The position numbers and the translations under genes were made by a program. The notes below the pieces were generated by a model, which was given only the letters and a program-made list of their open reading frames with translations, had not been told where the DNA came from and made no database searches. Source: Punica granatum (lineage: Eukaryota > Streptophyta > Magnoliopsida > Myrtales > Lythraceae). Taken from it: a stretch of DNA of 64,000 nt. The stretch is taken from NCBI RefSeq assembly GCF_007655135.1, contig NC_045127.1, forward strand, positions 26,640,199 through 26,704,198, given 5' to 3'. This document shows, piece after piece, positions 26,450 to 37,506 of the stretch; position 1 is the first letter of the stretch, and each line of letters begins with the position of its first letter.

Positions 26450-26459
26450 AGAGTCGCCA
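26450..26459 (-). promoter_or_regulatory. PBS-like decamer in U5 (one mismatch)
   Basis: On the sense strand it reads TGGCGACTCT, differing by one base from the first ten bases of the element's PBS (TGGCGACTCC). The other three LTRs in the window have the exact decamer at the same relative place, about 110 bp from the LTR end. Confidence 0.55.
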
Positions 26460-27319
26460 CTTGCCATTTTACGACCCGAAGGTCGAGGGCCGACAAGTTA
26501 CCCGGGTCTAGGGGTATGGGGTACACCTAAATGCTAAGGCCATGGTCGTACGAAACCGGAAATTCCGAATTCGGGGGTTCTATTACGTGCGGGCCTATAT
26601 CCCGCACGCCCTTTCGGTACTCTTGCTTGCTAGGCTTGCCATTTTGTTTATTTTCCGCGTGATTTAGAGTTGCACTCGACTCGCCCGTTTTGACACCGTA
26701 AATTCGATGAATTGATCAGGTTGGGCCAAGAATCCGAAAGATGAGTAGGCTTGTGCATCGAGGAGTCGGTTCACTATTCTTAGCGTTACAGTTCATCGAA
26801 CCGCGATGGTTGAATCCCTGCGTGAACCGAAGCCACGAGTATCCGAGTTTACTCATCCTTTGGTGGCGATAGACCAACTTAACCGATCCGGCACTCGGAC
26901 CTCTCGCTCGCCGATCGGGGATCCTTACAAGTGCGCGAATGAACATACAAATAGAATTCTCACAATGTTCTCTCAACTAATTTACAAGGTATAACTGAAT
27001 AAGTAAATGGATCCCGATCGGTTTGCATTGGGCCAATATTCCGCTCCGGCTCACCGAGTATTTTGAGTAACCGATAAACAAATTAAGGCAACGCGGGCTC
27101 GAGGAGTCGGGGGTCGGGTCCGATCGATCCAACGGTTTTCAGGAGAACCGGCCGGTTCTCACTGTATTCGATGGACCGATCGAGCTCCCGGGTGATATCT
27201 AAGCCCGTTTCACGCGCTCAATCCAAATCCGCCTTCCACATAGTCCGTATTCGGAATGTGACGGTGAATCGAGGTTAGATCCCATTCCGCACTCGGGTTG
27301 CACGCGCTCGGTGAGTTAA

Positions 27320-27363
27320 GAAGCGTTGGACCTCGTGTTCGGTGATTTGGGGCGTTGGACCCC
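27320..27363 (-). repeat. Phased dyads in the 3' LTR
   Basis: GGGGCGTTGGACCCC at 27349-27363 is a short inverted repeat. A degenerate relative (AGCGTTGGACCT) lies 29 bp to the left. The same pair is in the other LTR (48097-48139), and a cleaner 28-bp series is in the second LTR family. Confidence 0.6.
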
Positions 27364-29977
27364 GCACAGCACGTGGCCTATGGGCTCGGGCCCGAACCGC
27401 AATAAATCATCATATGCAAAGACTAAACAAAAGAAAATTGATAAAACTGACGCAATACAGACAACAACTGACAATTGTCGGTGAATACAGACAAGTGGTG
27501 TATTAAGTCGAATGTACGTGATTTAATCAGTTATTAGCCGGGGTTGATTGGCAAACAATGCATCTAACCTTGGCAAACATAGAGGGCGGGCTAGGATACG
27601 GTTCTAAGCCAATTACATGTGTGTGTTTGTTTTATGACTCTTGTTCGGTTAAGTGTCACTGCGGATTCACCGAATTAGCCAAACTCGTGTTTTGACTCTA
27701 GATTGGAATCTATCATTCCACCTATCCGTTATCTAATGTTTGATTAAGCCAAATGTATGATTAATTCGGTTTTTTGTGTTTTGTAACTGAAATAAAACGC
27801 TCCCCACCGAATCTACGATAGGAAGATAGAAACACCGAAAGTGGACGGAATGGGCTGTGCGAATGAGACTCGCACCCGGATTAGTTGCCCTTTTCCATCC
27901 ATAGATCGAGGTGTTTCCGATTCCCTAGCGCCTAGAGTATCGGTGAATCACAGAATGACGGTTATGCCCTCGGGTAATGAAATTGTGATGTTCGTATGCA
28001 AATTGGAGATCCCGTTACACGAAGGAGTCTAAGGAGGACTCGCGTATCTTGACTCGAGCCGCCTCAAATCGGGCTCGGACTCGAGTCATGGTACGCGAGT
28101 ACTCATTAGACATCAATTCCACTCGTGTTACGTATCGATGCGTTTACAAATTGAGGATTGATTCGCCCAATTGTTTAGTCCAAGTGATTTAATTGTCCGG
28201 ATAATACGTCCCGTTTATCCCATTTGTGAAATTATTCGATGTTTGTTGTTTCATTTCATGGTTATGGCTTCGATGGGTAATTATCCGGATCTAACACGCC
28301 TACCACGTAATTAGGACTCATCCATCGATTAACGAGGAAACCACAAACAACTCCAAAGATCGGTTTTAAAATGGTAATAGAAACCGATCCTCACTCAAAG
28401 GGGGTCTCGAAGCTTTCGGCCATCCCCTAGGGGTAGTCGGCCAAATGCCCTTTGACCCACTACGAGTGTTGATGGGCCTCCGTATCAATTTTAACCGTCC
28501 CTTGCATGCATCAAGTAACGTGCACACGAAATTAACACACCTCCTATTACATCAATGTTGACATAATCCTCATTATACAAATGACCGCGTAATACAATCG
28601 CGAACAACATATGCAAGGAATCAACCAAGTGACATTGACTCATTTAGAGGTAAACTCGGAAACAAGTCACGGGAAACGCACGGCCTCTTGGCATAATGAG
28701 TCCCAAGACTTCGGGTGGGTCAAGGATCCTCGCGGCCCCGTCACAAGGGGGGTGGCCGTGGGATCTTTGCCACAACCGAACCCTCTAGGGTCTCTTCCTC
28801 CTTGATCCCGAACCTTTCCCGTCATGCAATCACATTTCAACCACGATTAGAGACATCACGACCGTGGGAATGGCCAAATCCGGAAAGATGAGGCGGCCAT
28901 GGACCCTAGAGAGCCAAAGAGGCTCACAGCTCCCCTCTGTGGGGCACGACCGAGAGGCTCCCTGACTCTCTTGAGTCCATGTCCGTCTCATCCTTTTAGA
29001 TTCGGACCATTTCACACTATGCATGCACATTCATACGACATATGGACGTAGCAAAAAAAAAAACGAAACACGTACAATGCATGGGTTGCATGGGAAGCCG
29101 GATCTAAAAGAAAAAGAGTGACTTTCATGCTTTTCGGGTCTTTTAATCACCTTAATATTTCATAACAACAAACATCAAGAATCCAAGCTTTTCTAAGTCG
29201 TAGAGGGATGTTACCTAGCCTCAATGCACGAGGGAAAGAGTCGGGGAAGTGGCCTTGAGAGTTGCAGGACTCGGGTTGAAGACTACGGGTGAGTGACCCG
29301 AGTGGGGTGCAGCCGCGGCAACTCGGAAAGAATGGGGTCGGCACGCTAGCTCCAGTCACGGCACGGTGCAAAGTCGGGCTCGTTGGACTCCTAAGAGACG
29401 GATCTAGACGTCCGTGGGTAGTCCCGAACGTGCCAAACCCTGGATGAACCCGAAACAATGAGTGAAAGCTCGGTGAAGGAAAAGTAACCCGGTAAAGAAA
29501 AAACAAGTGGAACGGTGGTTGTGCACGGCAGATCGGTCCTCGGATTGTGACCACCTCTTCACGGGGGAGGGTGAGGATGGTGAGAAACCCTTTGAATGTG
29601 ATGGCACGACTCGCCGAAGTCGTGGGAAGAAATGGCACGGCGTTAGGGCACGGTGCACCCGCCTAGTGATTCTCGGGACCCGATTGCTCTTGTGGCTGGA
29701 ACGTGATGTGGGGGAGCTCAAATGGGAAATCTAAGCCCGGAAATGGACTTAGGGGATGGAAAATATGTAGGTTAGGGATTTTGGTGATTTTTGGCTTAAG
29801 TCGGGTCGGGTGGTCACCGGAATACCGGGTCTTTTTTCGGTGATTTCGGCCGGTTTCGGCCTTGGCACGGGCTGGACGAGCTGAATGAGAGGGCTGGAGC
29901 TTGGGAGAGTTCTTGAGAGAGATTGGCTTGAGAGAGAATGAGAATTGAAGAAGTGATTAAAGCTAATGGTGCAAAGG

Positions 29978-29986
29978 CTTATAAAG
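29978..29986 (-). promoter_or_regulatory. TATA-like box of the 3' LTR
   Basis: The sense strand reads CCTTTATAAGCC, followed about 30 bp downstream by a CT- and CAA-rich stretch typical of a plant transcription start and leader. The position is about 1.28 kb from the LTR start, comparable to the TATA box of the related solo LTR (1.6 kb). Inferred from motif and position only. Confidence 0.55.
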
Positions 29987-30164
29987 GCTAGGCTAATGGC
30001 TTGATTAAGTGGAGTTAATCACGGTTAGGGGGCATAAGAGGGGCTGCCGAAAATATCTAGGTGATTAGGGTGGGGTTTGTGAGTGGAAGGTTGATGGGAG
30101 TTGATGGATGGATGATAGGAGGTGATGGATGTGAGGGAAATTTGAAATTGTGTGGTGGAGGGAA

Positions 30165-30285
30165 GAGGAGAGGGGTTGAGCCGCCGGCCAAGAGGGATTG
30201 AGCCGTGGCTTGGGCGGTCAAGTCGAAGCCGTGGGGTTGAGCCGTGGCTTGGGGTTGAGCCGTGGCTTTGTGGCTTGGCTTGGCT
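30165..30285. repeat. Short tandem GGGGTTGAGCCGTGGCTT repeats
   Basis: A small cluster of imperfect copies of GTTGAGCCGTGGCTTGG in the U3 part of the LTR, upstream of the TATA box on the sense strand. Present also in the other LTR (about 50985-51105). Possibly a promoter-proximal repeat; function unknown. Confidence 0.7.
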
Positions 30286-31266
30286 GAGCTGTGGGCCCCA
30301 TTCGATTAAGAGAAAAGCCGGAAAAAACTTAAGGCTTGATTGAACGCGCATTCGATCTCCGATGTCCAATTAATTTGTAGATTTGGAATGCTTGAATGAC
30401 GAGGATTTGAATGAGCCTAATATCGCCATGTGTCATGTGAACGAACGTTCGGGCGACTCGGCGCCTCGAGAGTCGGTTTTGCCCTGTTTGGACGCTCGGA
30501 GCGGAGTTTAGTGTCTCCCGGTCCCCGATTGCTCTTTGTGCGTCTTGACATTCGGTTTGGTGACCCTTCTGTCCCGTGGGGATCATTGGCTCGTCGTCCC
30601 CGGCCGAAGACCGTTGGCCCAGGAAGACCTAGGGACTTTTGACCGGGGCTTTCTCAGTGTTCCCTGAATGTCTCGAGGTGCTCGAGGATCGTTGTGATCT
30701 CTGTTTTCCGTGGATGTGCCCCGAAGGCTCGCCGGGAGACGTTCATGACCACTGAAACGTCCATCGGGAATCCGAGTCGAGTTCCGGAAGGTCATCTGAA
30801 GCTTGTTCCCCGACTTTGGTGGTCCCTGGGTGCCTGTAGGCCCGTTTTGGGGGGTCATCTGCTTGTCAGTGGAGCGGGCCCCGGGAGCTCTGTCAGAAAA
30901 GGCGTCCGTGAGAGATCGGGGTGTCCCGGCTCATGTGGTATGCCCCGAAAATGCGTCCGGACGTGTCATTGGTCACTTTGGCACCGAGGGGGATTTTTAG
31001 AGTCCCATATTGGGCACCTTTCGGTGCTTCGGTGACTCGGTGATGAATAGTGCCACAGTGCCTGTTCCGTCGTTTTCGGGATTCCTTGTTCGCTCGTTCT
31101 TCTGACTGCTCTCTTCCGCCTTTCTCAGTGGACCGTGCTCTTCTCTTATTGTTCATGACTCCGTGCCCGCCTTTTTGCCTCTGATTGCCGGATGATGAAT
31201 AGTGTCCCGAGCTCTGGTCGTGAATCCTCATGTAGGAAGCCAGTGGGCCAAAATGAGGTGCTGACA

Positions 31267-31282
31267 GCTTGCCCCTCTTTGG
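31267..31282 (-). promoter_or_regulatory. Polypurine tract (PPT)
   Basis: Immediately before the sense-strand start of the 3' LTR the sequence is CCAAAGAGGGGCAAGC, purine-rich and directly abutting TGTCAGCACC. This is the expected position of the plus-strand primer for reverse transcription and fixes the element's orientation as minus. Confidence 0.85.
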
Positions 31283-31450
31283 TTGCGTGCTCGGTTAGAG
31301 GATGTAGCCAAAGACCACAAGAGACACCCTTTTTTGGTCCTGGCGACCGCTTCTATCGTCTTTCTCCGTGATAGCTCGCCCCTCCTGTCATGAGATAGTA
31401 GCATAACTAGGATTTGGGGAATGTGAAGTGGTAAGCGGAGGGCCGAAGCC

Positions 31451-31905
31451 GCGGAAAGCAGTAAAGCGGACGCGAAGTCCAGATAGCGGTAAAGCGGACG
31501 TGAAGTCCAGAAAGCGGTAAAGCGGACGCGTAGTCCATAAAGCAGTAAAGCGGACGCGAAGTCCATAAAGCAGTAAAGCGAACGCGAAGTCCATGAAGCG
31601 AAGTCCATGAAGCAGTAGAGCGGACGCGAAGTCCAGAAAGCAGTAAAGCGGACGCGAAGTCCATGGACGCGAAGTCCATAAAGCAGTAGAGCGGACGCGA
31701 AGTCCGTGGACGCGAAGCCCAGAAAGCAGTAGAGCGGACGCGAAGTCCGTGGACGCGAAGTCCAGAAAGCAGTAGAGCGGACGCGAAGTCCGGAAAGCAG
31801 TAAAGCGGATGCGAAGTCCGTGGACGCGAAGTCCGAAAAGCAGTAGAGCGGACGCGAAGTCCGTGGATGCGAAGTCCGTGGACGCGAAGTCCGGAAAGCA
31901 GTAAA
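31451..31905 (-). repeat. 28-bp/15-bp minisatellite upstream of the PPT
   Basis: About 20 imperfect units built from GCGGACGCGAAGTCCAGAAA plus GCAGTAAA (28 bp), interspersed with a 15-bp subunit GTGGACGCGAAGTCC. It lies between pol and the 3' LTR. Two overlapping long minus-strand frames across it (about 195 and 253 codons) are low-complexity read-throughs of the repeat and not proteins. Confidence 0.9.
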
Positions 31906-32137
31906 GTACGTAGAATATAAGGGAAGGTAAGGGTGGGGATGGATGCTAGGCGATATGTCGGGGACGTCGGCAGAGGCAGATTGTCCCATTCCAAGTCGAG
32001 CTTGCTATTTGTTGCTTCCTTGAGCTAGGGTCAAGAGGATTCTCTATTATGCCCTCCATTCGGTTCGAAGCCCCGATCTGTCGCGCAAGCCAATCGCGTG
32101 TTCGTCAAGAAGGAGATGCCCCTTGGGATTCCCAATC
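31906..32137 (-). other. 3' untranslated tract, no gene seen
   Basis: Unique-looking sequence between the minisatellite and the nested solo LTR. I see no coding region or repeat here. With 36700-37506 it formed one continuous stretch before the solo LTR inserted. Confidence 0.6.
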
Positions 32138-32142
32138 ACACC
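32138..32142. other. Left target duplication ACACC of the nested LTR
   Basis: ACACC precedes TGTCAGCACC at 32143 and is repeated at 36695-36699 after the LTR end. Confidence 0.93.
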
Positions 32143-33753
32143 TGTCAGCACCCCATTTTGGCTCACCTTTCCAAACAACGATATCAGCAATGGTCCAAGC
32201 CACAACTTCAGCAGAATACAGAAAAACGACTTAACAGAGCAGAAATCACTATTCATCCTCAAGTCGGCAAAATTGAGCAGAAGACATACACACATGACAG
32301 AAGGACTCTAGGAGTCACCAAAGGGTAACATAGTGGTTAGAGAGCTCAACAACGTCCAGAACCGGCATTTCCAATGTACCACATAGATGATTCTATTTTC
32401 CGATAGTTCGCTCGATCATCGGAAGATAGCCAATATTGGACTCCAAAAATCCACTCCAATGCCAAACAGATGAAAAATGTCCCCAAAGGCATTTTGCAAA
32501 TCATTTGCTCTATACAGAACAACTTTCTGTATACAGACAACTTTTAGTGGAAGTCCAAAAATGCCGGTTTCTTGGAGAAAAGTTAATTCCAAATATCAGA
32601 TGCGGCCACGCCCCGCAATCATACAGAGCACGTGCAGAGCTTCAGATTGTCTTTTGGAAGCCATACAAACACCCCAAATGACTTCCGAGCGACAAAACGG
32701 GCATACCCCTCTTCGGAAGAGCATAACCGGAGACTGGTCTGATGGAATTACGGCAAACAAAGTTCACACTACATTGCCCTGAAAACTCCAGCGGACATTC
32801 GTAATTGGGCGAAACAGACAGAAAACCCTTCTCGGTTTCCCGAGTAACCTCCGAGGAGTACAAAAGACCATTTTCAATGGAAATCCATATCCGGAGGTCC
32901 TCTTTGGGGAAACTTGACGCCGGATGGTTGGCAATTCCAGAGCCGCTTATCTCAACGCTCAATGTAGAATCGTCGGAATGAATCACACAACTCATCTAGA
33001 CCCCTCGAGCAGTGTTGTAAGGGTCTTAGATGCACTTTTCATATCCTTAGAGGCCCAATCTCGGCAAACAGAGATCACAGTGATCTCCGGATCGCCCAAG
33101 AAACTCAGAAAGCAATCTGGGAAATCCAGTTTCGGCCTCCTAGGACATCTCCGGCTCCATATTTGCATTTACCGGCTTAAGGGACAAGTACCCACGTAAT
33201 TTGACAATTTATGTCAAAACGACCGACGTGAGATGTAGATACAAGATATGCTGTCAGAAGTGGGTAACCTCGCTCTAAATGCATAAAAGGAGCAAAAAAC
33301 CGGCTTTCGAGCCTCATACAGATATTTGGCAATTCCTCATAGAAAATGTCAATCTCGAACTCATTAAATCCGTTTCCTCGCGTATATCGATAATTCGACG
33401 TTCAATTCAAACCACGAACTTCGAATGCGCGATCAATCGAGACCCGAGCTTTTTCCCGGTTTCTCCTATTCGGTCGTGGGACCCACGGACTACCCAAGCT
33501 GAGTCACCCCTTTGCTCTAGAAGCTTCCTCTTCTTCTTCAATGCAAGAAGCCAACTTGCATTCTTAGCCAAAATATCCAAAGAGTTTGAAGACAACACTC
33601 CAACTCTTCTTCAATGCCATTTAATGCTTTGATCTCTTCTTCATTAATGCAAATGGAAGAGGATAGGGCTAGATATTTCCTTAAGCAAACCGTCCATCCT
33701 AAGCATGCCCACTAATGATGCTTTGTTTCACTAATTGTGTCATTAGTTTTGCC

Positions 33754-33760
33754 TATAAAT
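33754..33760 (+). promoter_or_regulatory. TATA box of the solo LTR
   Basis: TATAAAT in GCCTATAAATGGCCC, followed after about 30 bp by a CT-rich leader-like sequence (CACTTCTCCTCTTGCACACT). This fits a plant RNA polymerase II core promoter in U3/R. The predicted start is near 33785. Confidence 0.7.
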
Positions 33761-34104
33761 GGCCCAAAAGTGATTAAGATAATCACTTCTCCTCTTGCAC
33801 ACTCTCTCCAAGCTTTCTCCCTCAAGAAAAGCTCTCAACTCCATAGCCAAAACCAGCAAGCTTCAACACTTCAAAACCAAGAGAGAAAAACCGAAGAAAA
33901 CTCGAAGAAAGCTTTGAGTTTTCTTGAGTCGGAAGCCGATGTTCATCATCCCGACTTAAGTTCAAAAATTCTCAAACTCCATGGACCACATGTTTTGGAC
34001 CCAAGGAGTTCATTTATGAACTTAGTTTTTTGGTTTGAAGTCATTTGCTCATCATTTCAGGTCATTTAGGTGATTTCGGGTGAGAGACGTGCTCTCGGGT
34101 GAAC

Positions 34105-34245
34105 AGTACACCCGTAGCCGCACAGACGCGCACGCCCACGCGCCCGCGCGCGCCTGCCGCCCGCGCACGCCCGCGCCCCCCGCGCGCCTGTCCGTGCGTC
34201 CGCGCGCCTCCTGTGCACTCCAGCCGCACGCCCCGTGCGCCTAGC
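34105..34245 (+). repeat. GC-rich low-complexity tract
   Basis: A run of CGCACGCCCGCG-like sequence, almost purely C and G, at the place where the other copy of this LTR family carries a minisatellite of about 1.1 kb (62100-63180). Small open frames on both strands reflect base composition. Confidence 0.8.
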
Positions 34246-34344
34246 TCCCCGAATGTGTATGCCCTTGCACCCGAGCACTTTTCCAAGCGTTCTACCGAGT
34301 CACCCGACTCTTGAACACTTCCCCGACTCTTTCCTCGTATCCCG

Positions 34345-34356
34345 AGGCTAGGTAAA
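34345..34356 (+). promoter_or_regulatory. Splice-donor-like site in the leader
   Basis: GAGGCTAG followed by GTAAAT, about 600 bp downstream of the TATA box and preceded by a block CTTCCCCGACTCTTTCC. The block and the AG/GTAA step are kept in the LTRs of the other family (50021-50030 minus, about 29213-29222 minus) and in the third LTR (62031-62040 minus). It may be a 5' leader splice donor. No acceptor has been identified. Confidence 0.4.
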
Positions 34357-35859
34357 TCACTCTTGACTTAGAGGAGTTAGGGCTTTTTACATTATTTGCA
34401 TGGCTATGGAGTAATATGGCGTTTTATGCATGTTTAACTTGCAAGGCTTAATTTTCATACACTTTCATGTTATATTATGCATGCTCGTTTTCATATAATA
34501 TGTTAGCATGTCGGGAAACATTTGGATCGACCCTCGGAAGACCTTCCCGACCCGAAATAAGCAAAAGAGCTCTCGGGTTTGCCTCAAGAAGAGGTAATCG
34601 AGGCTTGGCTTGCTTTCCTCGGGTTAAGAACGGCCTTCTTAGCCCGATCTAAGTTCGATTCCCGAGTTTTCTCGTGTTTTCTTACATGCATGAAGTCGGT
34701 ATTGTTTTATCGATTCCTTAAATAACTTGTTTGTGCATGTTTGCATGTTCGAATGCGTTATTCAAATCATGGCAATACCGATTTTCGTTTAATCGTGTCA
34801 TTTATCATGTTTGTCGTTTAAGCATGCGAGAAATGATTCGAAACGAGACGGGTAAACCTCGTGGAACCCCATTCGGGCCATGGGACCTCTCGGCTATCTC
34901 CAAAGAGGAGTGGCCGAGAGCCTCTTAGACTCGTACGGGTTGCATGAGGCTTCCTCTTCCGTGTAATTTGCAATTTATATTATCGTCGCAATATCGCATG
35001 AAAATGTCTTTTCAAAACAAAGCATGCATGGATTCGGGTATCGATGACTCATTCGGGTCCATTCAGTTACGAGGGTAGTTGCGATCATTGGACCAAATAT
35101 CCTCGATCCTTATGAAATCGTCTTGGTCGTCGAATCACGAATCATTTTCACAATTAATGCATTCGGCATAACCTTAAGCATTAATTCCACGAACGGGTTA
35201 ATCAGGACGCTCACACGGTTAATTCATTCAATTTAAATAACTTTGCACGAATTGGACATTAATTTGTAACTCGTGTTGATGAATTACAAAAACGGTGTTA
35301 ATGCCCTTTTCAAAACCCTCATACTTTCAAATACATATTGTGTTGTTTCCCTTTTATGAAAACAAATTTTCAAATCAAGGGCAAGAACATCATTTTGTGA
35401 TTTGTCGTCATCTTAGCATCGTTTAAGATGTCAGTTGGGTATTCTGTATCAAAATACAATTACTTGACTAATCATTTCACTCGACTTAATCAAACGCTAG
35501 AAAATGGTTAGGTGGAACTCTAGGTTCCAAATCTAGAGTCAAAACACGAGTTGGGTTAATTCAGTGGTAATTCAGTGTCACAACACCAAATCACTGTAAA
35601 AGCAATCCACACACACGAAACTTGACTACGGACACCCGATATGTCAGGTTCTCAAACCAAAGCTGAATGCTAAAACATTGGCACGTGCTTGTTTGTCTAG
35701 GGTAGGATTTGCATGCCAAAATACCCCGGATTAACAACTTGTTAAAACACGTACACTCGATAATAACAAACACCTTGTCTGTTATTTACCTGATGCGTGT
35801 TATCTTTCAACACTTGTTTGTCATGCGGGTCGAGCTTGATCCCTAGGCCGAATAATATT

Positions 35860-35930
35860 AGGGTTCAACGCCCTAATCATCGAGCACAGGGTCCAACACC
35901 CTAATCAACACTCACAGGGTCCAACGCCCT
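35860..35930 (+). repeat. Three phased 15-bp dyads, 28-bp period
   Basis: AGGGTTCAACGCCCT at 35860, AGGGTCCAACACCCT at 35888 and AGGGTCCAACGCCCT at 35916, exactly 28 bp apart. Each can pair AGGG with CCCT. They lie in the transcribed part of the LTR. Confidence 0.85.
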
Positions 35931-36570
35931 ATTCAGTGAGAGCGTGCATTGAATTTCAGTTCTTCGGTCTTTTCCCTAAACTCACGGTGAGTTAGAGTGG
36001 AATAATAACCGAACGCGAAACGACTGGAATTCGACCCTTTTGTAATTTGTATTTATTGTTTTCGAGAGCATTGTAAGGATTTTATTTTGTACATTTATTC
36101 TGTAAGAATTCCAATCGGTGAGCGAACGGTCCGAGAGTCGAATTAATCGAATCGGTCTAATGCTTGCCCAGATACAAGTAAATCCAAGAACTCGCGGTTC
36201 TGGTTCACGCAGGGATTCAACCTCCATGGTTCGATAAACTGTAACGCAAGATTGTGAACCAACTCCCCGACATACAGGTTTACTTCTCTCTCGGCTTCTC
36301 AACCGACATCGTTTGGTTCACCGAATCTCCGGTGTCAAAACGTGCGAGCCGAGTGCAGCTTAATTCATGCGGTAAATCATAAAACATGCAAGCCTAGCAA
36401 ACCAGAGTACCGAAGGGCGTGCGGGATATAGGCCTGCACGTAACATAAACCCCCGAACAAGGATTTTCCGGTTTCGCACAGATCAATGCCTTAACGACAA
36501 ACTAGGTGTTCCATACCCCTAGACCCGGGTAACTTATCCGCCCTCGACCTTCGGGTCGTAAAATGATAAG

Positions 36571-36580
36571 TGGCGACTCC
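36571..36580 (+). promoter_or_regulatory. PBS-like decamer in U5 of the solo LTR
   Basis: TGGCGACTCC in AAGTGGCGACTCCTTC, 114 bp before the LTR end. Identical to the first ten bases of the large element's PBS. Confidence 0.6.
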
Positions 36581-36694
36581 TTCTTTCACGCTTGTCCGTC
36601 ACGCGTCCCCACGGGAAGGTGGACACCCCCAAGCCGCGCGATCCAAAAGCGCGCAATGCGGGCCCCGACGAGGGTCCACATTCGGGTCCATACA

Positions 36695-36699
36695 ACACC
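36695..36699. other. Right target duplication ACACC
   Basis: Repeats the bases at 32138-32142. The host sequence then continues (TGTGCACGGAGACAGG). Confidence 0.93.
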
Positions 36700-37506
36700 T
36701 GTGCACGGAGACAGGGAAACCTACAAAGGATGTCAGTTGCGCTTAATTGGTGAGACGGGGGTACATGTAAGAAGAATCTATGTAAAGATGTGTCGGGGAT
36801 TTGGTATCGGTGACTGTTGCAGGGTGGTCGTGTCCCTATCGGAGAATGGCTTTTTCTGAAACGGGTAGCCCGTAGAATATGTGCGTAAAGGTAAAAGGAG
36901 GGATCTTATGGGATCCTCCAAGTCAAGGATACGCTGATTCGACCCCTATTTCGAAGCGGGTCTCGAGCCTGGAAAGTTGAAGAGAGTTTGCTTGCGTCGG
37001 AGAGTGCTGAACCACTACTCGGTGTAGCTTCACAGGGGAAGTGTCGCTTTCCTTTCGTGGTCGAGCCGACATTGTCCTCTAACTTTTGCCTAGGCTGCGG
37101 GATGCGCGACAGCCTAGCGGGTATTTTATTTGATTTTTCTCACATGAATGCTTACCTTTTGCTACGATTCCCCATGTTTGGGTGGGATCGCACCCCTCAG
37201 GTCCTCTAACTTTTGCCTAGGCCGCCTCGGAGGGGTTTTCGACCTAGCGAGGAAGTGACTTGTGCTCTCCTTTTGCCACGACTTCCCTTTGCGGGATTTT
37301 AAGTCGTGCCACTCGTTCCCTAGCTTTTGCCTAGGTCGCCTCGAAGAGGTTTTCGGCCTAGCGGGAAAATTTATTTTTTTTCTCAAGAAAGCTTAGTATT
37401 GGACAAATTGTGGGAATCGACATTCGTCTACGGAAAGAGAAATGTCTTACAATAAAAAGGGCACGGAGCCCGGCGGATGATAAAAAACGAAAACACATAC
37501 AAGCGC
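36700..37506 (-). other. 3' untranslated tract after pol, with tandem hairpins
   Basis: Between the integrase stop (37507) and the nested LTR. 36700-37060 holds nothing I recognise. 37070-37375 contains three imperfect tandem units of about 120 bp, each with CTTTTGCCTAGG and each able to form a stem: 37090-37117 (CTAGGCTG with CAGCCTAG, perfect), 37217-37247 (one mismatch), 37331-37361 (one wobble). 37376-37506 is the short stretch next to the pol stop. Confidence 0.75.

Larger units (their letters stand above)
26342..31266 (-). mobile_element. 3' LTR of the large element (left copy)
   Basis: Begins TGTGCACACCCGAATTTC on the plus strand and ends GAGGTGCTGACA, that is TGTCAGCACC...TGTGCACA on the sense strand. 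Aligns along its whole length with 47118-52075. It lacks about 62 bp that the other LTR has near 48894-48955 and has about 31 bp near 27764-27794 that the other lacks. Small open frames recur in both LTRs simply because the LTRs were identical at insertion. Confidence 0.95.
32143..36694 (+). mobile_element. Nested solo LTR, second Tat/Ogre-like family (4552 bp)
   Basis: Starts TGTCAGCACCCCATTTTGG and ends TTCGGGTCCATACA, flanked by ACACC on both sides, with no internal domain attached. It lies in opposite orientation to its host element. The start and the last 250 bp are clearly related to the host's LTR (shared TGTCAGCACC start; shared block around GACCTTCGGGTCGTAAAATG), but the middle is diverged, so it is a sister family. 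The same family forms the LTR at 59595-64000. A solo LTR arises by recombination between the two LTRs of a full element. Confidence 0.93.

Noticed and set aside
29147..29638. 163-codon frame in the 3' LTR with a 155-codon partner at 49955-50422
   Set aside because: Present in both LTRs only because LTRs are copies of each other; differences between the two are mostly amino-acid changing, so there is no sign of selection on a protein.
31228..31994. Open frames of 253 and 195 codons on the minus strand
   Set aside because: They read through the 28-bp/15-bp minisatellite in different frames, with repetitive peptides and no domain.
32477..32995. 101- and 117-codon frames in U3 of the solo LTR
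   Set aside because: No recognisable domain, untranscribed part of an LTR, overlapping opposite-strand frames.
34062..34314. Overlapping open frames on both strands in the solo LTR
   Set aside because: Caused by a near-pure GC tract without stop codons.
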